DNA from: Anoxybacillus tepidamans PS2 | Lineage (GTDB): Bacteria; Bacillota; Bacilli; Bacillales; Anoxybacillaceae | NCBI RefSeq assembly: GCF_000620165.1 | Contig: NZ_JHVN01000006.1 | Span: 62,001-126,000, forward strand | Length of the DNA: 64,000 nucleotides | Reading direction: 5' to 3' | Shown here: positions 1 to 8,689 of the stretch, piece after piece | How the letters are laid out: every line of letters starts with the position of its first letter | Numbering within the stretch: the stretch's first letter is position 1 | The notes under the pieces: generated by a model | What the model saw: the letters and a program-made list of their open reading frames with translations, nothing else | Databases searched by the model: none | Told to the model about the DNA's origin: nothing | Made by a program: the position numbers and the translations under genes

Positions 1-537
1 CTAGAAAAAGGGGCCAACCTTTATGTTTGCGACATTAACCAGGCGGCTGTTGATTCGATTGTTTCTTATGCGAAAGAAATCGGCGGCTCTGTAAAAGTGG
101 TCGACGGTGACGAAATTTACAGAACCGATGCGGATGTCTTTGTGCCATGCGCATTTGGAAACGTTGTCAACGATGACACCATTGATTTATTCAAAGTAAA
201 AGCTATTGTCGGATCAGCCAACAACCAATTGCTTGATGTGCGCCATGGTCAAATGCTGCAAGAAAGAGGCATTTTATACGCGCCAGATTATATCGTCAAT
301 GCGGGCGGTCTCATTCAAGTATCGGATGAATTATACGGCCCAAATAAAGAGCGTGTGTTGCAAAAAACGAAAGCGATTTATTCGACGCTTCTTGATATTT
401 ATACGCAAGCGGAAAATGAACAACTTACAACGATCGAAGCAGCGAACCGTTTCTGTGAAAATCGCTTGGAAATGCGAAGCAGAAGAAACAACTTCTTCTC
501 TCATAAAAAGCGCCCGAAATGGGATATTCGTCTGTAA
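1..537 (+). CDS. bcd: Leucine dehydrogenase, C-terminal part (cut by the window edge)
   Basis: The reading frame is open from base 1, so the N-terminal substrate domain lies outside the window. What remains is the NAD-binding half of a Glu/Leu/Phe/Val dehydrogenase. It includes the stretch around [11 protein letters not shown], then VGSANNQL and the [12 protein letters not shown] loop, which are typical of Bacillus leucine dehydrogenase. The enzyme reversibly deaminates leucine, valine and isoleucine to branched-chain 2-oxo acids with NAD. It ends 25 bases before the E1 alpha gene, so its product would be the natural substrate of the complex encoded next. Valine or phenylalanine preference cannot be excluded from this half alone. 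Confidence 0.9.
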   Translation, partial: LEKGANLYVCDINQAAVDSIVSYAKEIGGSVKVVDGDEIYRTDADVFVPCAFGNVVNDDTIDLFKVKAIVGSANNQLLDVRHGQMLQERGILYAPDYIVNAGGLIQVSDELYGPNKERVLQKTKAIYSTLLDIYTQAENEQLTTIEAANRFCENRLEMRSRRNNFFSHKKRPKWDIRL

Positions 538-562
538 AAAATGAAGAAAAGAGGGTGACGGG

Positions 563-1633
563 ATGGAACAGCAATTTCCGATTGTTCAAGTGATGAATAA
601 CGACGGCGAACTTGTAATGCCAGAATATCGTGAACAAATCACAAAAGAATTGGCAATGACCTTCTACCGCCATTTAATGCGCACAAGAACGTTCGACCGA
701 AAATGCGTCAGCCTTCAGCGGCAAGGCCGAATTGGAACATATGCACCGTATGAAGGACAAGAGGCAGCGCAAGTCGGCAGCGCGCTCGCGCTAAAAGATG
801 ATGATTGGCTGTTTCCAACATATCGCGATCATGGGGCAACGATGACATTTGGTCATTCGTTAACTCGCATTTTGCTGTATTGGAGAGGCCGAAACGAAGG
901 ATGCGTTCCGCCAAACGGCAAGAAAATCTTCCCGCCGAGCGTGCCGATTGCGACGCAGCTGCCGCACGCAGCAGGAGCCGCATATGCCGAAAAGCGGAAA
1001 GGGACAAAGAACGCGGCGATTGTTTATTTTGGAGACGGGGCGACATCAGAGGGGGACTTTCATGAAGGGTTGAACATCGCGAGCGTCTTCCAAGCGCCGG
1101 TCGTCTTCTTCAACCAAAATAACCAATATGCGATTTCCGTGCCGATTACAAAACAAATGAATTCGAAAACGATCGCGCAAAAAGCGTTAGCATACGATAT
1201 TCCGGGCGTTCGCGTCGATGGAAACGATGTGTTCGCGGTGTATTTTGAAACACAAAAAGCGCTTGAACGGGCAAGAAACGGCGAAGGGCCAACGCTCATT
1301 GAAGCGATCACATGGCGATACGGGGCCCATACGACGGCTGATGACCCGACGAAATATCGCGACCAAGAGGAAAGCAAAAAGCGCCGCGAGCTTGCCGATC
1401 CGATCCAGCGTCTTGAGCGCTTCATGAAGCGGGAAGGCTTTTGGGATGAACAGTGGGCGCAATCGGTTCAAGAAGAAGCAAGCCGTGAAGTCGAGCAAGC
1501 CATTGCGGAAATGGAAAGCTATCCAGAAGCAAAATCGGACGATATGTTTGATTATGTATTCGCTCAGCCAACGTGGACGATTGAACAGCAAAAGAATGAA
1601 TATAACGCATGGAAACGGGGGAGTATCCGATGA
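563..1633 (+). CDS. 2-oxoacid dehydrogenase E1 component, alpha subunit
   Basis: This is the thiamine-diphosphate-binding alpha subunit of a branched-chain or pyruvate dehydrogenase E1 heterotetramer, which decarboxylates the 2-oxo acid and reductively acylates E2 lipoate. The ThDP/Mg motif is clear: GDGATSEGDFHE at about residues 157-168, followed by NNQYAIS near 186-192. The protein has 356 residues, normal for the family. The ATG follows a GAGGGTGACGGG ribosome site, and the stop overlaps the E1 beta start as ATGA. Sequence alone does not settle pyruvate versus branched-chain substrate. Adjacency to leucine dehydrogenase favours branched-chain 2-oxo acids, but the ptb and buk genes usual in Bacillus bkd operons are not seen downstream. 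Confidence 0.9.
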   Translation: MEQQFPIVQVMNNDGELVMPEYREQITKELAMTFYRHLMRTRTFDRKCVSLQRQGRIGTYAPYEGQEAAQVGSALALKDDDWLFPTYRDHGATMTFGHSLTRILLYWRGRNEGCVPPNGKKIFPPSVPIATQLPHAAGAAYAEKRKGTKNAAIVYFGDGATSEGDFHEGLNIASVFQAPVVFFNQNNQYAISVPITKQMNSKTIAQKALAYDIPGVRVDGNDVFAVYFETQKALERARNGEGPTLIEAITWRYGAHTTADDPTKYRDQEESKKRRELADPIQRLERFMKREGFWDEQWAQSVQEEASREVEQAIAEMESYPEAKSDDMFDYVFAQPTWTIEQQKNEYNAWKRGSIR

Positions 1634-2625
1634 CGATGGCGGTCAAAACAAATACGTTGACGCTTGTTCAGGCAGTGACAGACGCGATGCGGACTATGTT
1701 GCGTGAACGCGATGATGTCATCGTGCTTGGCGAGGATGTCGGCAAAAACGGTGGAGTATTCCGCGCCACCGACGGTTTGCAAGCGGAATTTGGAGAAGAT
1801 CGAGTCATCGACACTCCATTGAGCGAAGCCGGGTTTACCGGAGCGGCGATCGGCATGGCCGTCAACGGCTTCCGGCCAATTGTTGAAATTCAATTTTTAG
1901 GGTTTATTTATCCGGCTTATGAGCAAATTATGACACATGCGGCAAGAATCCGTTCGCGCACAATGGGGCATTTTACGGTGCCGATGGTCATTCGTGCGCC
2001 GTATGGAGCAGGAGTGCGCGCACCGGAAATCCACTGTGACAGCACGGAAGCATTATTTACCCATATGCCGGGAATCAAAGTCGTTTGTCCATCGACTCCG
2101 TACGATGCGAAAGGGTTGCTGATTGCGGCTATCGAAGATCCAGATCCAGTGTTGTTTTTAGAACCGATGAGATGTTACCGTTCATCTCGCGAGGAAGTGC
2201 CGGAAGGAAAATATACGATTGAGATTGGCAAAGGGAAAAAGCTGCGCGAGGGCGATGATGTGACTGTTATCGCTTGGGGAGCGATGGTACCGGTAGCCAT
2301 GAAAGCAGCGGAGGAAGCGGCGAAAAAAGGCATTCAAGCGGACGTGATCGATTTGCGCACCCTTTATCCGCTTGATCGGGATCTCATCGCCGAATCAGTG
2401 CAAAAAACCGGACGCACGGTCATCGTTCAGGAGGCGCACGCGACAGGTGGAGTCGCCAACGATATCGTTTCGATCATTAACGATACATCATTCTTGTATC
2501 AAAAAGCGCCGATTGAACGGGTTACTGGCTTTGATGTTCCTGTGCCGTTTTTCGCGCTTGAAGATTACTATTTGCCGACACCAGAACGGGTGTTGCATGC
2601 GATTGAAAAAGTAGTGAAGTTTTAG
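1630..2625 (+). CDS. 2-oxoacid dehydrogenase E1 component, beta subunit
   Basis: This is the beta subunit of the E1 decarboxylase and pairs with the preceding alpha subunit. It shows the N-terminal GEDVG motif near residues 34-38, the central EPMRCYR region, and the C-terminal transketolase-like domain with VIDLRTLYPLD and VQEAHATGGV. I chose the ATG at 1630 over an in-frame ATG at 1609. GGGGGAG lies 6-7 bases before 1630, and the resulting ATGA overlap with the alpha stop suggests translational coupling. Length is about 331 residues, as in other E1 beta chains. Confidence 0.92.
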   Translation: MTMAVKTNTLTLVQAVTDAMRTMLRERDDVIVLGEDVGKNGGVFRATDGLQAEFGEDRVIDTPLSEAGFTGAAIGMAVNGFRPIVEIQFLGFIYPAYEQIMTHAARIRSRTMGHFTVPMVIRAPYGAGVRAPEIHCDSTEALFTHMPGIKVVCPSTPYDAKGLLIAAIEDPDPVLFLEPMRCYRSSREEVPEGKYTIEIGKGKKLREGDDVTVIAWGAMVPVAMKAAEEAAKKGIQADVIDLRTLYPLDRDLIAESVQKTGRTVIVQEAHATGGVANDIVSIINDTSFLYQKAPIERVTGFDVPVPFFALEDYYLPTPERVLHAIEKVVKF

Positions 2626-2643
2626 TCAGAGGGGGTACGGGAG

Positions 2644-3927
2644 ATGCTAGAAGTGAAACTTCACGATATCGGTGAAGGAATGACCGAAGCGGTTGTCATC
2701 CATTATTTTGTCAAAAAAGGCGATTATGTAAAAGCCGACCAGCCGCTTGTCGAGGTGCAAACAGATAAAATGGTCGCGGAAATTCCTTCGCCAGCGGAGG
2801 GGACCGTTCTTGACATTTTCGTTCCAGAAGGTCAAACGATTGCGGTCGGAACGACGTTGCTCTCTTTGCAGACGGAAGCGGTTGGGCATGAACAAGCAAA
2901 GGAGCAAGCGGCCGTGACGGTCGAAGCGGAAGTCGAAACTGAAAGCGAGCCGGTCGTAAGCGAACCTATCGGAACGAATGAAAGCAAAACAAAACCACAG
3001 CGAATTCTTGCTTCGCCATACACAAGAAAAATTGCGCGCGAACATGGCGTTGATTTATCTCTTGTCAAAGGGACGGGACCAGCAGGACGCATTACCGATG
3101 AGGATGTGTATCGTTATGTTCAAGGGCAACAGGCGCCACAAACGACACAACAAGAACAAGCAGCACAGCCAGTTGCCCCAACAGTCGAACACGAGCCTGC
3201 AACTGTGACGGTAACAAAAGAAGAAACGAAAGAGGAAACCATCATTCCGTTCCGCGGCCGCCGCAAGCAAATCGCGAAGAAAATGACGCAATCGCTCTTT
3301 ACTATTCCGCATTGCACGCATTTTGAAGAAATCGATGTAACGGAGCTTATTGCGTTGCGCGAGGAGTTAAAAGGACACGGCATGAACATTTCGGCAACAG
3401 CGTTTTTCATCAAAGCGCTCTCGCTTGCGCTGAAACAATTCCCGATTTTCAACGCAAAGCTTGATGAGGAAAACGAATGCATCCGCCTTGAGAAAGAGCA
3501 TCATTTTGGCATTGCGGTTGACACAGAGGACGGACTGATTGTTCCGGTGATTAAAAATATCGAAAAGAAATCGCTGCGCCAAATTCATGAAGAAGCGAAA
3601 GCGTTGACAAAGAAAGCATTGGAAAATCAATTGTCACTAGCTGAAATGACAGGCGGAACATTTACAATCAGCAACGTCGGTCCGCTTGGCGGAAGCATCG
3701 GGGCCACTCCAATTATTAACTATCCAGAAGTGGCGCTTGTCGCGTTCCATAAAACGAAAAAACGCCCTGTCGTAATGGAGAATGATGAAATTGCTGTCCG
3801 CTCGATGATGAATCTTTCGATGTCGTTCGACCATCGCGTTGCCGACGGAGCGACAGCGGTCGCATTTACTAATTATTTCGCAAAACTAATCGAAAATCCG
3901 AAATTGATGTTGATGGAGTTGATCTAA
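2644..3927 (+). CDS. Dihydrolipoamide acyltransferase E2 component
   Basis: This is the core acyltransferase of the complex, moving the acyl group from lipoate to CoA. The domain order is a single N-terminal lipoyl domain with the modified lysine in QTDKMVAE (K42), an acidic linker, a peripheral-subunit-binding domain at about residues 120-158 (ASPYTRKIAREHG, GPAGRITDEDV), a Gln/Thr/Glu-rich linker, and the catalytic domain ending in SFDHRVADG (H397 to G402). It has 427 residues and one lipoyl domain, as in Bacillus E2 proteins. It lies 18 bases after E1 beta with a GAGGGGGTACGGGAG leader. The last bases abut the E3 start codon. Confidence 0.93.
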   Translation: MLEVKLHDIGEGMTEAVVIHYFVKKGDYVKADQPLVEVQTDKMVAEIPSPAEGTVLDIFVPEGQTIAVGTTLLSLQTEAVGHEQAKEQAAVTVEAEVETESEPVVSEPIGTNESKTKPQRILASPYTRKIAREHGVDLSLVKGTGPAGRITDEDVYRYVQGQQAPQTTQQEQAAQPVAPTVEHEPATVTVTKEETKEETIIPFRGRRKQIAKKMTQSLFTIPHCTHFEEIDVTELIALREELKGHGMNISATAFFIKALSLALKQFPIFNAKLDEENECIRLEKEHHFGIAVDTEDGLIVPVIKNIEKKSLRQIHEEAKALTKKALENQLSLAEMTGGTFTISNVGPLGGSIGATPIINYPEVALVAFHKTKKRPVVMENDEIAVRSMMNLSMSFDHRVADGATAVAFTNYFAKLIENPKLMLMELI

Positions 3928-5364
3928 ATGGTCGTAGGGGAACTTGCCCACGAACGTGACGTAGTCATCGTCGGCGGGGGCCCGGGGGGATATCATGCGG
4001 CGATTCGCGCCGCGCAGCTCGGGTTATCAGTCACATTGGTCGAAAAAGAGGCGCTTGGCGGCGTTTGTTTGAATAAAGGATGCATTCCGTCAAAAGTGTT
4101 TGCCCATGCGGCGCAAAGCATGACGAGCGTTCAGCACATGAACGACATGGGGATCGAATGGGCTCATGTTGCTTTCCATCCTGGAAAGCTTCAACAATAT
4201 AAAACAAAAGTGATTGGTCAGTTGCGCCAAGGCGTGGAAGCGCTCTGCAAAGCGAACAAAATCGAAGTCATTAAAGGAACGGCATCCTTTTTAGCGGAAG
4301 ATCGGATCGGGGTGGAAAAGGGTGATGCGTTCGATGTGTACCGCTTCCGGTATGCGGTTATCGCCACTGGAGCGGCACTCGTTGCCCCAGCTGCGATTAA
4401 TGTAGACCACAAGCGCGTGCTGAACGCTTATTCCATCTATGGACTCGAAGAGCTGCCGAATCATCTAATCGTCTATGGCAGCGATTATATAGCGCTTGAA
4501 GTGGCTACAAGTTTTCGAGCGTTCGGCGCGGACGTATCGATCGTTTTAGAATCGGACGACTTCGTCTTTGATTCGTCGATTAACCGGGAACTGCAACGCC
4601 TATTGAAAAAAATGAAAGTGAAAGTATATAAAAATAGCCGCATCACGCATGTAGAAAGCGAACAAGAACAAGTCACGGTTTCGCTCGCTGTCAAAGAGCA
4701 GGAAACAGTATCTCTAGAAGGTTCCCATCTATTTGTTTCATGTGGATTGAAGGCAAATGTTGATGGGCTAGAGATTGATCGCCTCGGCTTGAAGCGAACA
4801 AAAGAAGGGTTTATCGATGTGAACGAACGAGCGCAAACATCTCTTCCGCATATTTTTGCCGTGGGGGATGTGACAGGCGGCCCAGCGCTTGCAGTCAAAG
4901 CGATTAAGCAAGGGAAAGTGGCAGCGGAAACGATGGCCGGAAAGCAATCAGAAGCAGATACGACGTTTTTACCGACGATCGTTCATTCGATTCCGCCGAT
5001 TGCTAGCGTCGGGCTGACAGAAGAAGAAGCGAAAGAGCAATATAAAGACGTTCGCATTGGACAGTTTCCGCTCACTGGAAACGGCTATGCGAGCATTATC
5101 GGACAAAAAGACGGCTTTATTAAAGTGATCAGCGATGCCGACAGTGAAATGGTACTCGGTATTCATATGATGGGGGCTGGAGCGGTTGAACTGATTTCGA
5201 GCGGAGTGATTGGCCTTGAAATGGTAGGCCGTGAAGAGGATTGGAAGTTTCCGCTTTATCCGCATCCAAGCATCAACGAAGGGTTATTGGAAGCAGTTGA
5301 AGCGCTTCGGGCTGAAGCGATTCACCTTCCGCCGACGAAACAAAAAGGAGCGGTCTCAAGCTGA
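3928..5364 (+). CDS. lpdA: Dihydrolipoyl dehydrogenase E3 component
   Basis: This FAD flavoprotein reoxidises dihydrolipoyl-E2 with NAD. It has the FAD-binding GGGPGGYHAA near residue 17, the redox disulfide in GGVCLNKGCIPSK (C47 and C52), a central NAD-binding domain with YGSDYIALE replacing the usual GxGxxG run, a second FAD contact (FAVGDVTGGP), and the catalytic His-Glu pair in HPSINEG (about H446 and E451). The start codon directly follows the E2 stop. The YGSDYI sequence in the NAD-binding loop is a deviation from the common GGGYIG form, but the remaining signature is intact. The gene ends inside a hairpin shared with the convergent gene downstream. Confidence 0.92.
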   Translation: MVVGELAHERDVVIVGGGPGGYHAAIRAAQLGLSVTLVEKEALGGVCLNKGCIPSKVFAHAAQSMTSVQHMNDMGIEWAHVAFHPGKLQQYKTKVIGQLRQGVEALCKANKIEVIKGTASFLAEDRIGVEKGDAFDVYRFRYAVIATGAALVAPAAINVDHKRVLNAYSIYGLEELPNHLIVYGSDYIALEVATSFRAFGADVSIVLESDDFVFDSSINRELQRLLKKMKVKVYKNSRITHVESEQEQVTVSLAVKEQETVSLEGSHLFVSCGLKANVDGLEIDRLGLKRTKEGFIDVNERAQTSLPHIFAVGDVTGGPALAVKAIKQGKVAAETMAGKQSEADTTFLPTIVHSIPPIASVGLTEEEAKEQYKDVRIGQFPLTGNGYASIIGQKDGFIKVISDADSEMVLGIHMMGAGAVELISSGVIGLEMVGREEDWKFPLYPHPSINEGLLEAVEALRAEAIHLPPTKQKGAVSS

Positions 5365-5376
5365 GATCGCTCCTTT
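5344..5376. terminator. Bidirectional hairpin across two convergent stop codons
   Basis: AAAGGAGCGGTCTCA and TGAGATCGCTCCTTT form a 15-bp stem with one G-T type mismatch and a 3-base loop. The hairpin contains the stop codon of the E3 gene and the stop codon of the convergent small gene. The A tract and T tract at the two ends suit intrinsic termination in both directions. Confidence 0.8.
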
Positions 5377-5658
5377 AAAAATGTCACGGTGATGTTTTAG
5401 AATCGTTTGCTGCACTTCCAAGAGGGAAGGTTTTTCGTTCTCGAATGTATAGGAACCGAGTTGAACGAGCGAATATTCATTGCCAGGATCGAAAACGACT
5501 TCTACAACATCTTCGTTTCCGTGCTCCATTTCTTGAATGCAGCCAGCGTCGGATACTCGCACATTGACCGTTTCGTACTTCCGCAATAATACATGATATC
5601 CTTGTTTCAGTTCTTCCGTAAAAATTTCTTCCGTGCTAACCAATTCATGAACAACCAT
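5356..5658 (-). CDS. Conserved-looking small hypothetical protein
   Basis: I do not recognise the family. The product is about 100 residues, acidic, without membrane segments or a signal peptide, beginning MVVHELVSTEEIF and ending in a helical segment PSLLEVQQTILKHHRDIF. I chose the ATG at 5658 because GGGGGAG lies just upstream of it. A longer in-frame version from 5739 has no ribosome site. Its last codons overlap the last codons of the convergent E3 gene by nine bases. Coding is supported by the good start context and the shared terminator, not by homology. Confidence 0.6.
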   Translation of the reverse strand: MVVHELVSTEEIFTEELKQGYHVLLRKYETVNVRVSDAGCIQEMEHGNEDVVEVVFDPGNEYSLVQLGSYTFENEKPSLLEVQQTILKHHRDIFKGAISA

Positions 5659-5838
5659 TTTTCTCCCCCGGTTTCTCGAAAAAATATTCCATAGAGAATA
5701 TACGACTAATGTTTCAGAACGTATATCCCGTTTCGCCAACGTTCACAAAATCGTCATATAGATTTGAACGTTATGTGACAACTCGTCTCGTGCGACTTTA
5801 CATATAAAAGATCTTTACAATCCAGAACGAGGAAAAAA

Positions 5839-5847
5839 TGGTATAAT
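5839..5847 (+). promoter_or_regulatory. Extended -10 promoter element for the MFS gene
   Basis: TGGTATAAT is a perfect extended -10 (TG-N-TATAAT). The best -35-like sequence, TTTACA at 5814-5819, is too far away at 22 bases, so the extended element probably compensates. It lies about 50 bases before the GTG start. Confidence 0.55.
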
Positions 5848-5899
5848 AGAGAAGGGAAGATCATCGTCGTTGCTTTTGTTAGAGAGAGAGGACAGAAGA

Positions 5900-7171
5900 G
5901 TGAAAATAAGAGAGTGGGATCGGAATTTAAAAACTCGGTTATTTGGGGAAGCACTTATTAATATTACATTTTGGATGTTTTTCCCTTTCATGGCGATTTA
6001 TTTTACAGAGTCGTTCGGCAAAGAAAAAGCGGGAATGCTTCTTGTCTTTTCGCAACTGTTTTCCGTTGCAGCCAGCTTGATCGGAGGGTATTGCGCCGAT
6101 CAGTTCGGCCGAAAACGAATGATGGTGCTATCAGCATACGGACAAGGAATGGCTTTTCTTTTGTTTGCCATTGCGAGCTCTTCATGGTTCACATCGCCGC
6201 TTGTCGGCTTTTTTTGCTTTACGCTCGCTAGTGTTTGCGGTTCATTTTATTGGCCGGCGAGCCAAGCAATGGTGGTCGATGTGGTGGAAGAAGAACACCG
6301 AAGCAACGTATTTGCGGTGTTCTATACATCCACAAATATTGCGGTCGTGATCGGTCCAATTATTGGCGGCCTGTTTTATGAAAACCATTTGTCTGGGATG
6401 TTGCTCGCTGCTTCCGTTTCTTGTTTGTCGATGGCGACCGTGTTAATGAAAGTTTTGCGCGAGACGGCCCCTTCATCGCTTTCATCTGTAAGCGGCAACC
6501 AATGGCGTGATTTTATAAGAGAACAAATTCGTCAATACAGCGTGATCGTGCGCGACCGGATCTTTTTTTTATTTATTGCATCGGGGATTTTAGTGGCCCA
6601 GACGTTCATGCAGCTCGACGTATTGATTCCGGTGTACACGAAAGAGGTTGTTGACAAGCAGACGCTCGTATCATTCGGCGATTGGTCTGTGACATTAAGC
6701 GGGGAAAAGGCGTTTGGGCTATTGACCTCGGAAAACGGTCTTCTTGTTGTGCTATTCACGGTGGTCGTAACGAAATGGATGGAACGCTATCAAGACCGCT
6801 TTTTGTTTGTCGGCTCATCCGCTATATATGGAATATCGATGCTTTTAATTAGCCAAACGAGCAATATTTGGGGACTTATAGTGTCGATGGGGATTTTTAC
6901 ATTCGCTGAATTGATGACAGCGGGTGTTCAACAAACATTTATTTCCAAGCTTGCTCCTGAGGAAATGCGCGGGCAATATTTTGCTGCCGCCGGCTTGCGG
7001 TGGACGATTGGCCGAATGCTCGCTCCTTTTTCGATTACCGCGACGCTTTGGTTAGGCTATCAATGGACATTTGTTCTGCTTGCGTTGTTGGCGTTTATGA
7101 GCGCACTGTTATACATTGTTATGTTTCAGCTGTTTGACAAACAAAAAACAGCCTCGGCGAAAAGTGTGTAA
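5900..7171 (+). CDS. MFS transporter
   Basis: This is a major facilitator superfamily permease with about 12 predicted hydrophobic segments. The signature after TM2 reads GYCADQFGRKRMM, matching the GxLaDrxGrkr loop motif, and a second-half extracellular loop carries a polar insert around SFGDWSVTLSGEKAFG. The length of about 423 residues is normal. I prefer the GTG at 5900 (MKIREWDRNLK) because a purine-rich AGAGAGGACAGAAG precedes it. The in-frame upstream ATG at 5870 lacks a ribosome site. The substrate is unknown; drug efflux is a family tendency only. The broken histidine phosphatase gene follows 13 bases later, probably in the same transcript. Confidence 0.85.
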   Translation: MKIREWDRNLKTRLFGEALINITFWMFFPFMAIYFTESFGKEKAGMLLVFSQLFSVAASLIGGYCADQFGRKRMMVLSAYGQGMAFLLFAIASSSWFTSPLVGFFCFTLASVCGSFYWPASQAMVVDVVEEEHRSNVFAVFYTSTNIAVVIGPIIGGLFYENHLSGMLLAASVSCLSMATVLMKVLRETAPSSLSSVSGNQWRDFIREQIRQYSVIVRDRIFFLFIASGILVAQTFMQLDVLIPVYTKEVVDKQTLVSFGDWSVTLSGEKAFGLLTSENGLLVVLFTVVVTKWMERYQDRFLFVGSSAIYGISMLLISQTSNIWGLIVSMGIFTFAELMTAGVQQTFISKLAPEEMRGQYFAAAGLRWTIGRMLAPFSITATLWLGYQWTFVLLALLAFMSALLYIVMFQLFDKQKTASAKSV

Positions 7172-7184
7172 AGGAGAGGGATCA

Positions 7185-7754
7185 ATGGAAATTACACTCA
7201 TTCGCCACGGGAAATCGCAATGGCAGGAACATCGTTGGCTGACCCCTAGAGAATTTGCCTAATCGATCGCCATGTATGATGCGCATGGAGTATGTATGGA
7301 CGATCCAATCCCTACAGTGACAACACAAAAGGCACAAAGCGCCAATGTGCTGATTACAAGCACTTTGCGGCGCGCGATCCATTCCGTGGAGTTGTTGGCG
7401 CCGGCCGGTATCGTCGAAACGAGCGAACTGTTCCGTGAGGTAGACATGCCGGTTCCGCTGGCGGGCGCTCGCTTTGTCCGGCTGCCGCAGGGCCTATGGC
7501 TTGTGCTCGCGCGGCTTTGCTGGCTTTGCGGCTATTCGAAAGGGGTCGAGTCTTACGCGGAAGCGGTGGCTCGTGCCGAAAAAGCCAGCCTAGTTCTTAT
7601 TGAATACGCCCAAGCATATGGAAAGGTGGCGGTTGTCGGACACGGCTGGTTTCATCGTCTTGTTGGCAAGCAATTAGAAAAGAAAGGGTGGACGTGCACG
7701 ACGAAGCAAAGTTCCGCTCATTGGCATGCTTGCTCGTATACGTTTGCTCGATAA
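7185..7754 (+). pseudogene. Histidine phosphatase (PGAM-like), nonsense-mutated
   Basis: An ATG at 7185 with AAAGGAGAGGG upstream starts MEITLIRHGKSQW, the catalytic RHG motif of the histidine phosphatase superfamily. After 25 codons the same frame hits TAA at 7260-7262. The frame then continues open for 164 codons with recognisable family sequence, including the second catalytic histidine in VVGHGWFHRLVG. A single CAA or CAG to TAA change explains this. A restart at the ATG at 7272 would lack RHG and so could not be catalytic. Readthrough or a sequencing error are alternatives. Confidence 0.8.
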
Positions 7755-7851
7755 CATGTAAGCGTATACAATCGTTCATGTTTTCACATATTTTCCCTTA
7801 TTTTGGCATACATATGAGTCGAGAAGCAAAGAACAGAAGAGGGGAAAATTC

Positions 7852-8568
7852 GTGAGAGAGAATGAAACGAGCCGCGATGAGACAGCAGTGTTAACCTCTG
7901 TGAGTGGAGAAGGAGCGGCGACCCGGTCGGCGAAGCGAAAGCAGCTTGTGCGACGCACATATTTTCGTGCCTTTTTGCGGACAGCTGTGATGCTGGCTGT
8001 TTTGTTGTTTTTAGCCGCCGCTCTACTAAAGGGACTTGGAGCGTTAAAAAGGGAGATGGAAAGGGGGGCAGCCATTGAACGTTTTGAAGAGGCGCTGAAA
8101 GAGAAAGATATGAGCGTATTAAAAATGTACATTCGCAGCGAAGAGGTTGCGATCAATGACCGAACGCTGGCGCCGCTCTTGACGTACATCGATCGACATC
8201 CGAAGGCGTATGACGTTATTCACCGCGAACTAGAAGGACAGTCGAAGGAAAAGCATGTGTACATTAAAGGCTTGACGTCCGTTCCGCCCGTTTTTACGAT
8301 GACGGTGTACGAAACACAGTTGTCGCCGCTAAATCAATATGTATTTAAGCCGACTCTTTACTCGTTCGTCATTCGCCAAGAAGAAGACGCGGAGGTGATG
8401 GTGAATGGGGAGCCGGCGCAAGGAGCGGCAACGAAAGATCCGTTCGTGAAAAAATATGGCCCGTACCTTCCAGGGCAATACGAGATTACGCTCAAAACGA
8501 AGCAAGGGAATAAAACGAAAACGGTCGTATTGTTCGGCGGAAGCCGTATTCGCGAGATTAAATTTTGA
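7852..8568 (+). CDS. TcaA/YvbJ-like membrane-anchored protein
   Basis: The product of about 238 residues has a basic N-terminal tail, one transmembrane helix near residues 43-62 (MLAVLLFLAAALLKGLGAL), and an extracytoplasmic part. This part begins with a helical segment typical of TcaA domain 2 (FEEALKEKDMSVLKMYI) and ends with a beta-rich domain (VMVNGEPAQGA, KKYGPYLPGQYEITL) like TcaA domain 3. Full-length TcaA/YvbJ proteins carry an N-terminal zinc ribbon, which is absent here. The family is linked to cell-envelope and glycopeptide responses in staphylococci, but no specific role can be given. The start is GTG after GAAGAGGGGA, and a terminator follows. Confidence 0.65.
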   Translation: MRENETSRDETAVLTSVSGEGAATRSAKRKQLVRRTYFRAFLRTAVMLAVLLFLAAALLKGLGALKREMERGAAIERFEEALKEKDMSVLKMYIRSEEVAINDRTLAPLLTYIDRHPKAYDVIHRELEGQSKEKHVYIKGLTSVPPVFTMTVYETQLSPLNQYVFKPTLYSFVIRQEEDAEVMVNGEPAQGAATKDPFVKKYGPYLPGQYEITLKTKQGNKTKTVVLFGGSRIREIKF

Positions 8569-8574
8569 ATTTAT

Positions 8575-8610
8575 AGACCCCATTCGTGTTCGGGCGAAGG
8601 GGTCTTTTTT
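8575..8610 (+). terminator. Intrinsic terminator
   Basis: AGACCCC(A)TTCG pairs with CGAAGGGGTCT, followed by six T. It lies directly after the TcaA-like gene. Confidence 0.85.
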
Positions 8611-8689
8611 ATTTGAACGAGGCAGAGGCAGGATTGCTCGGAAGGTTTGTGGAAATTAGATTCCACAAACGTAGAAAGGAAGGAGAACC

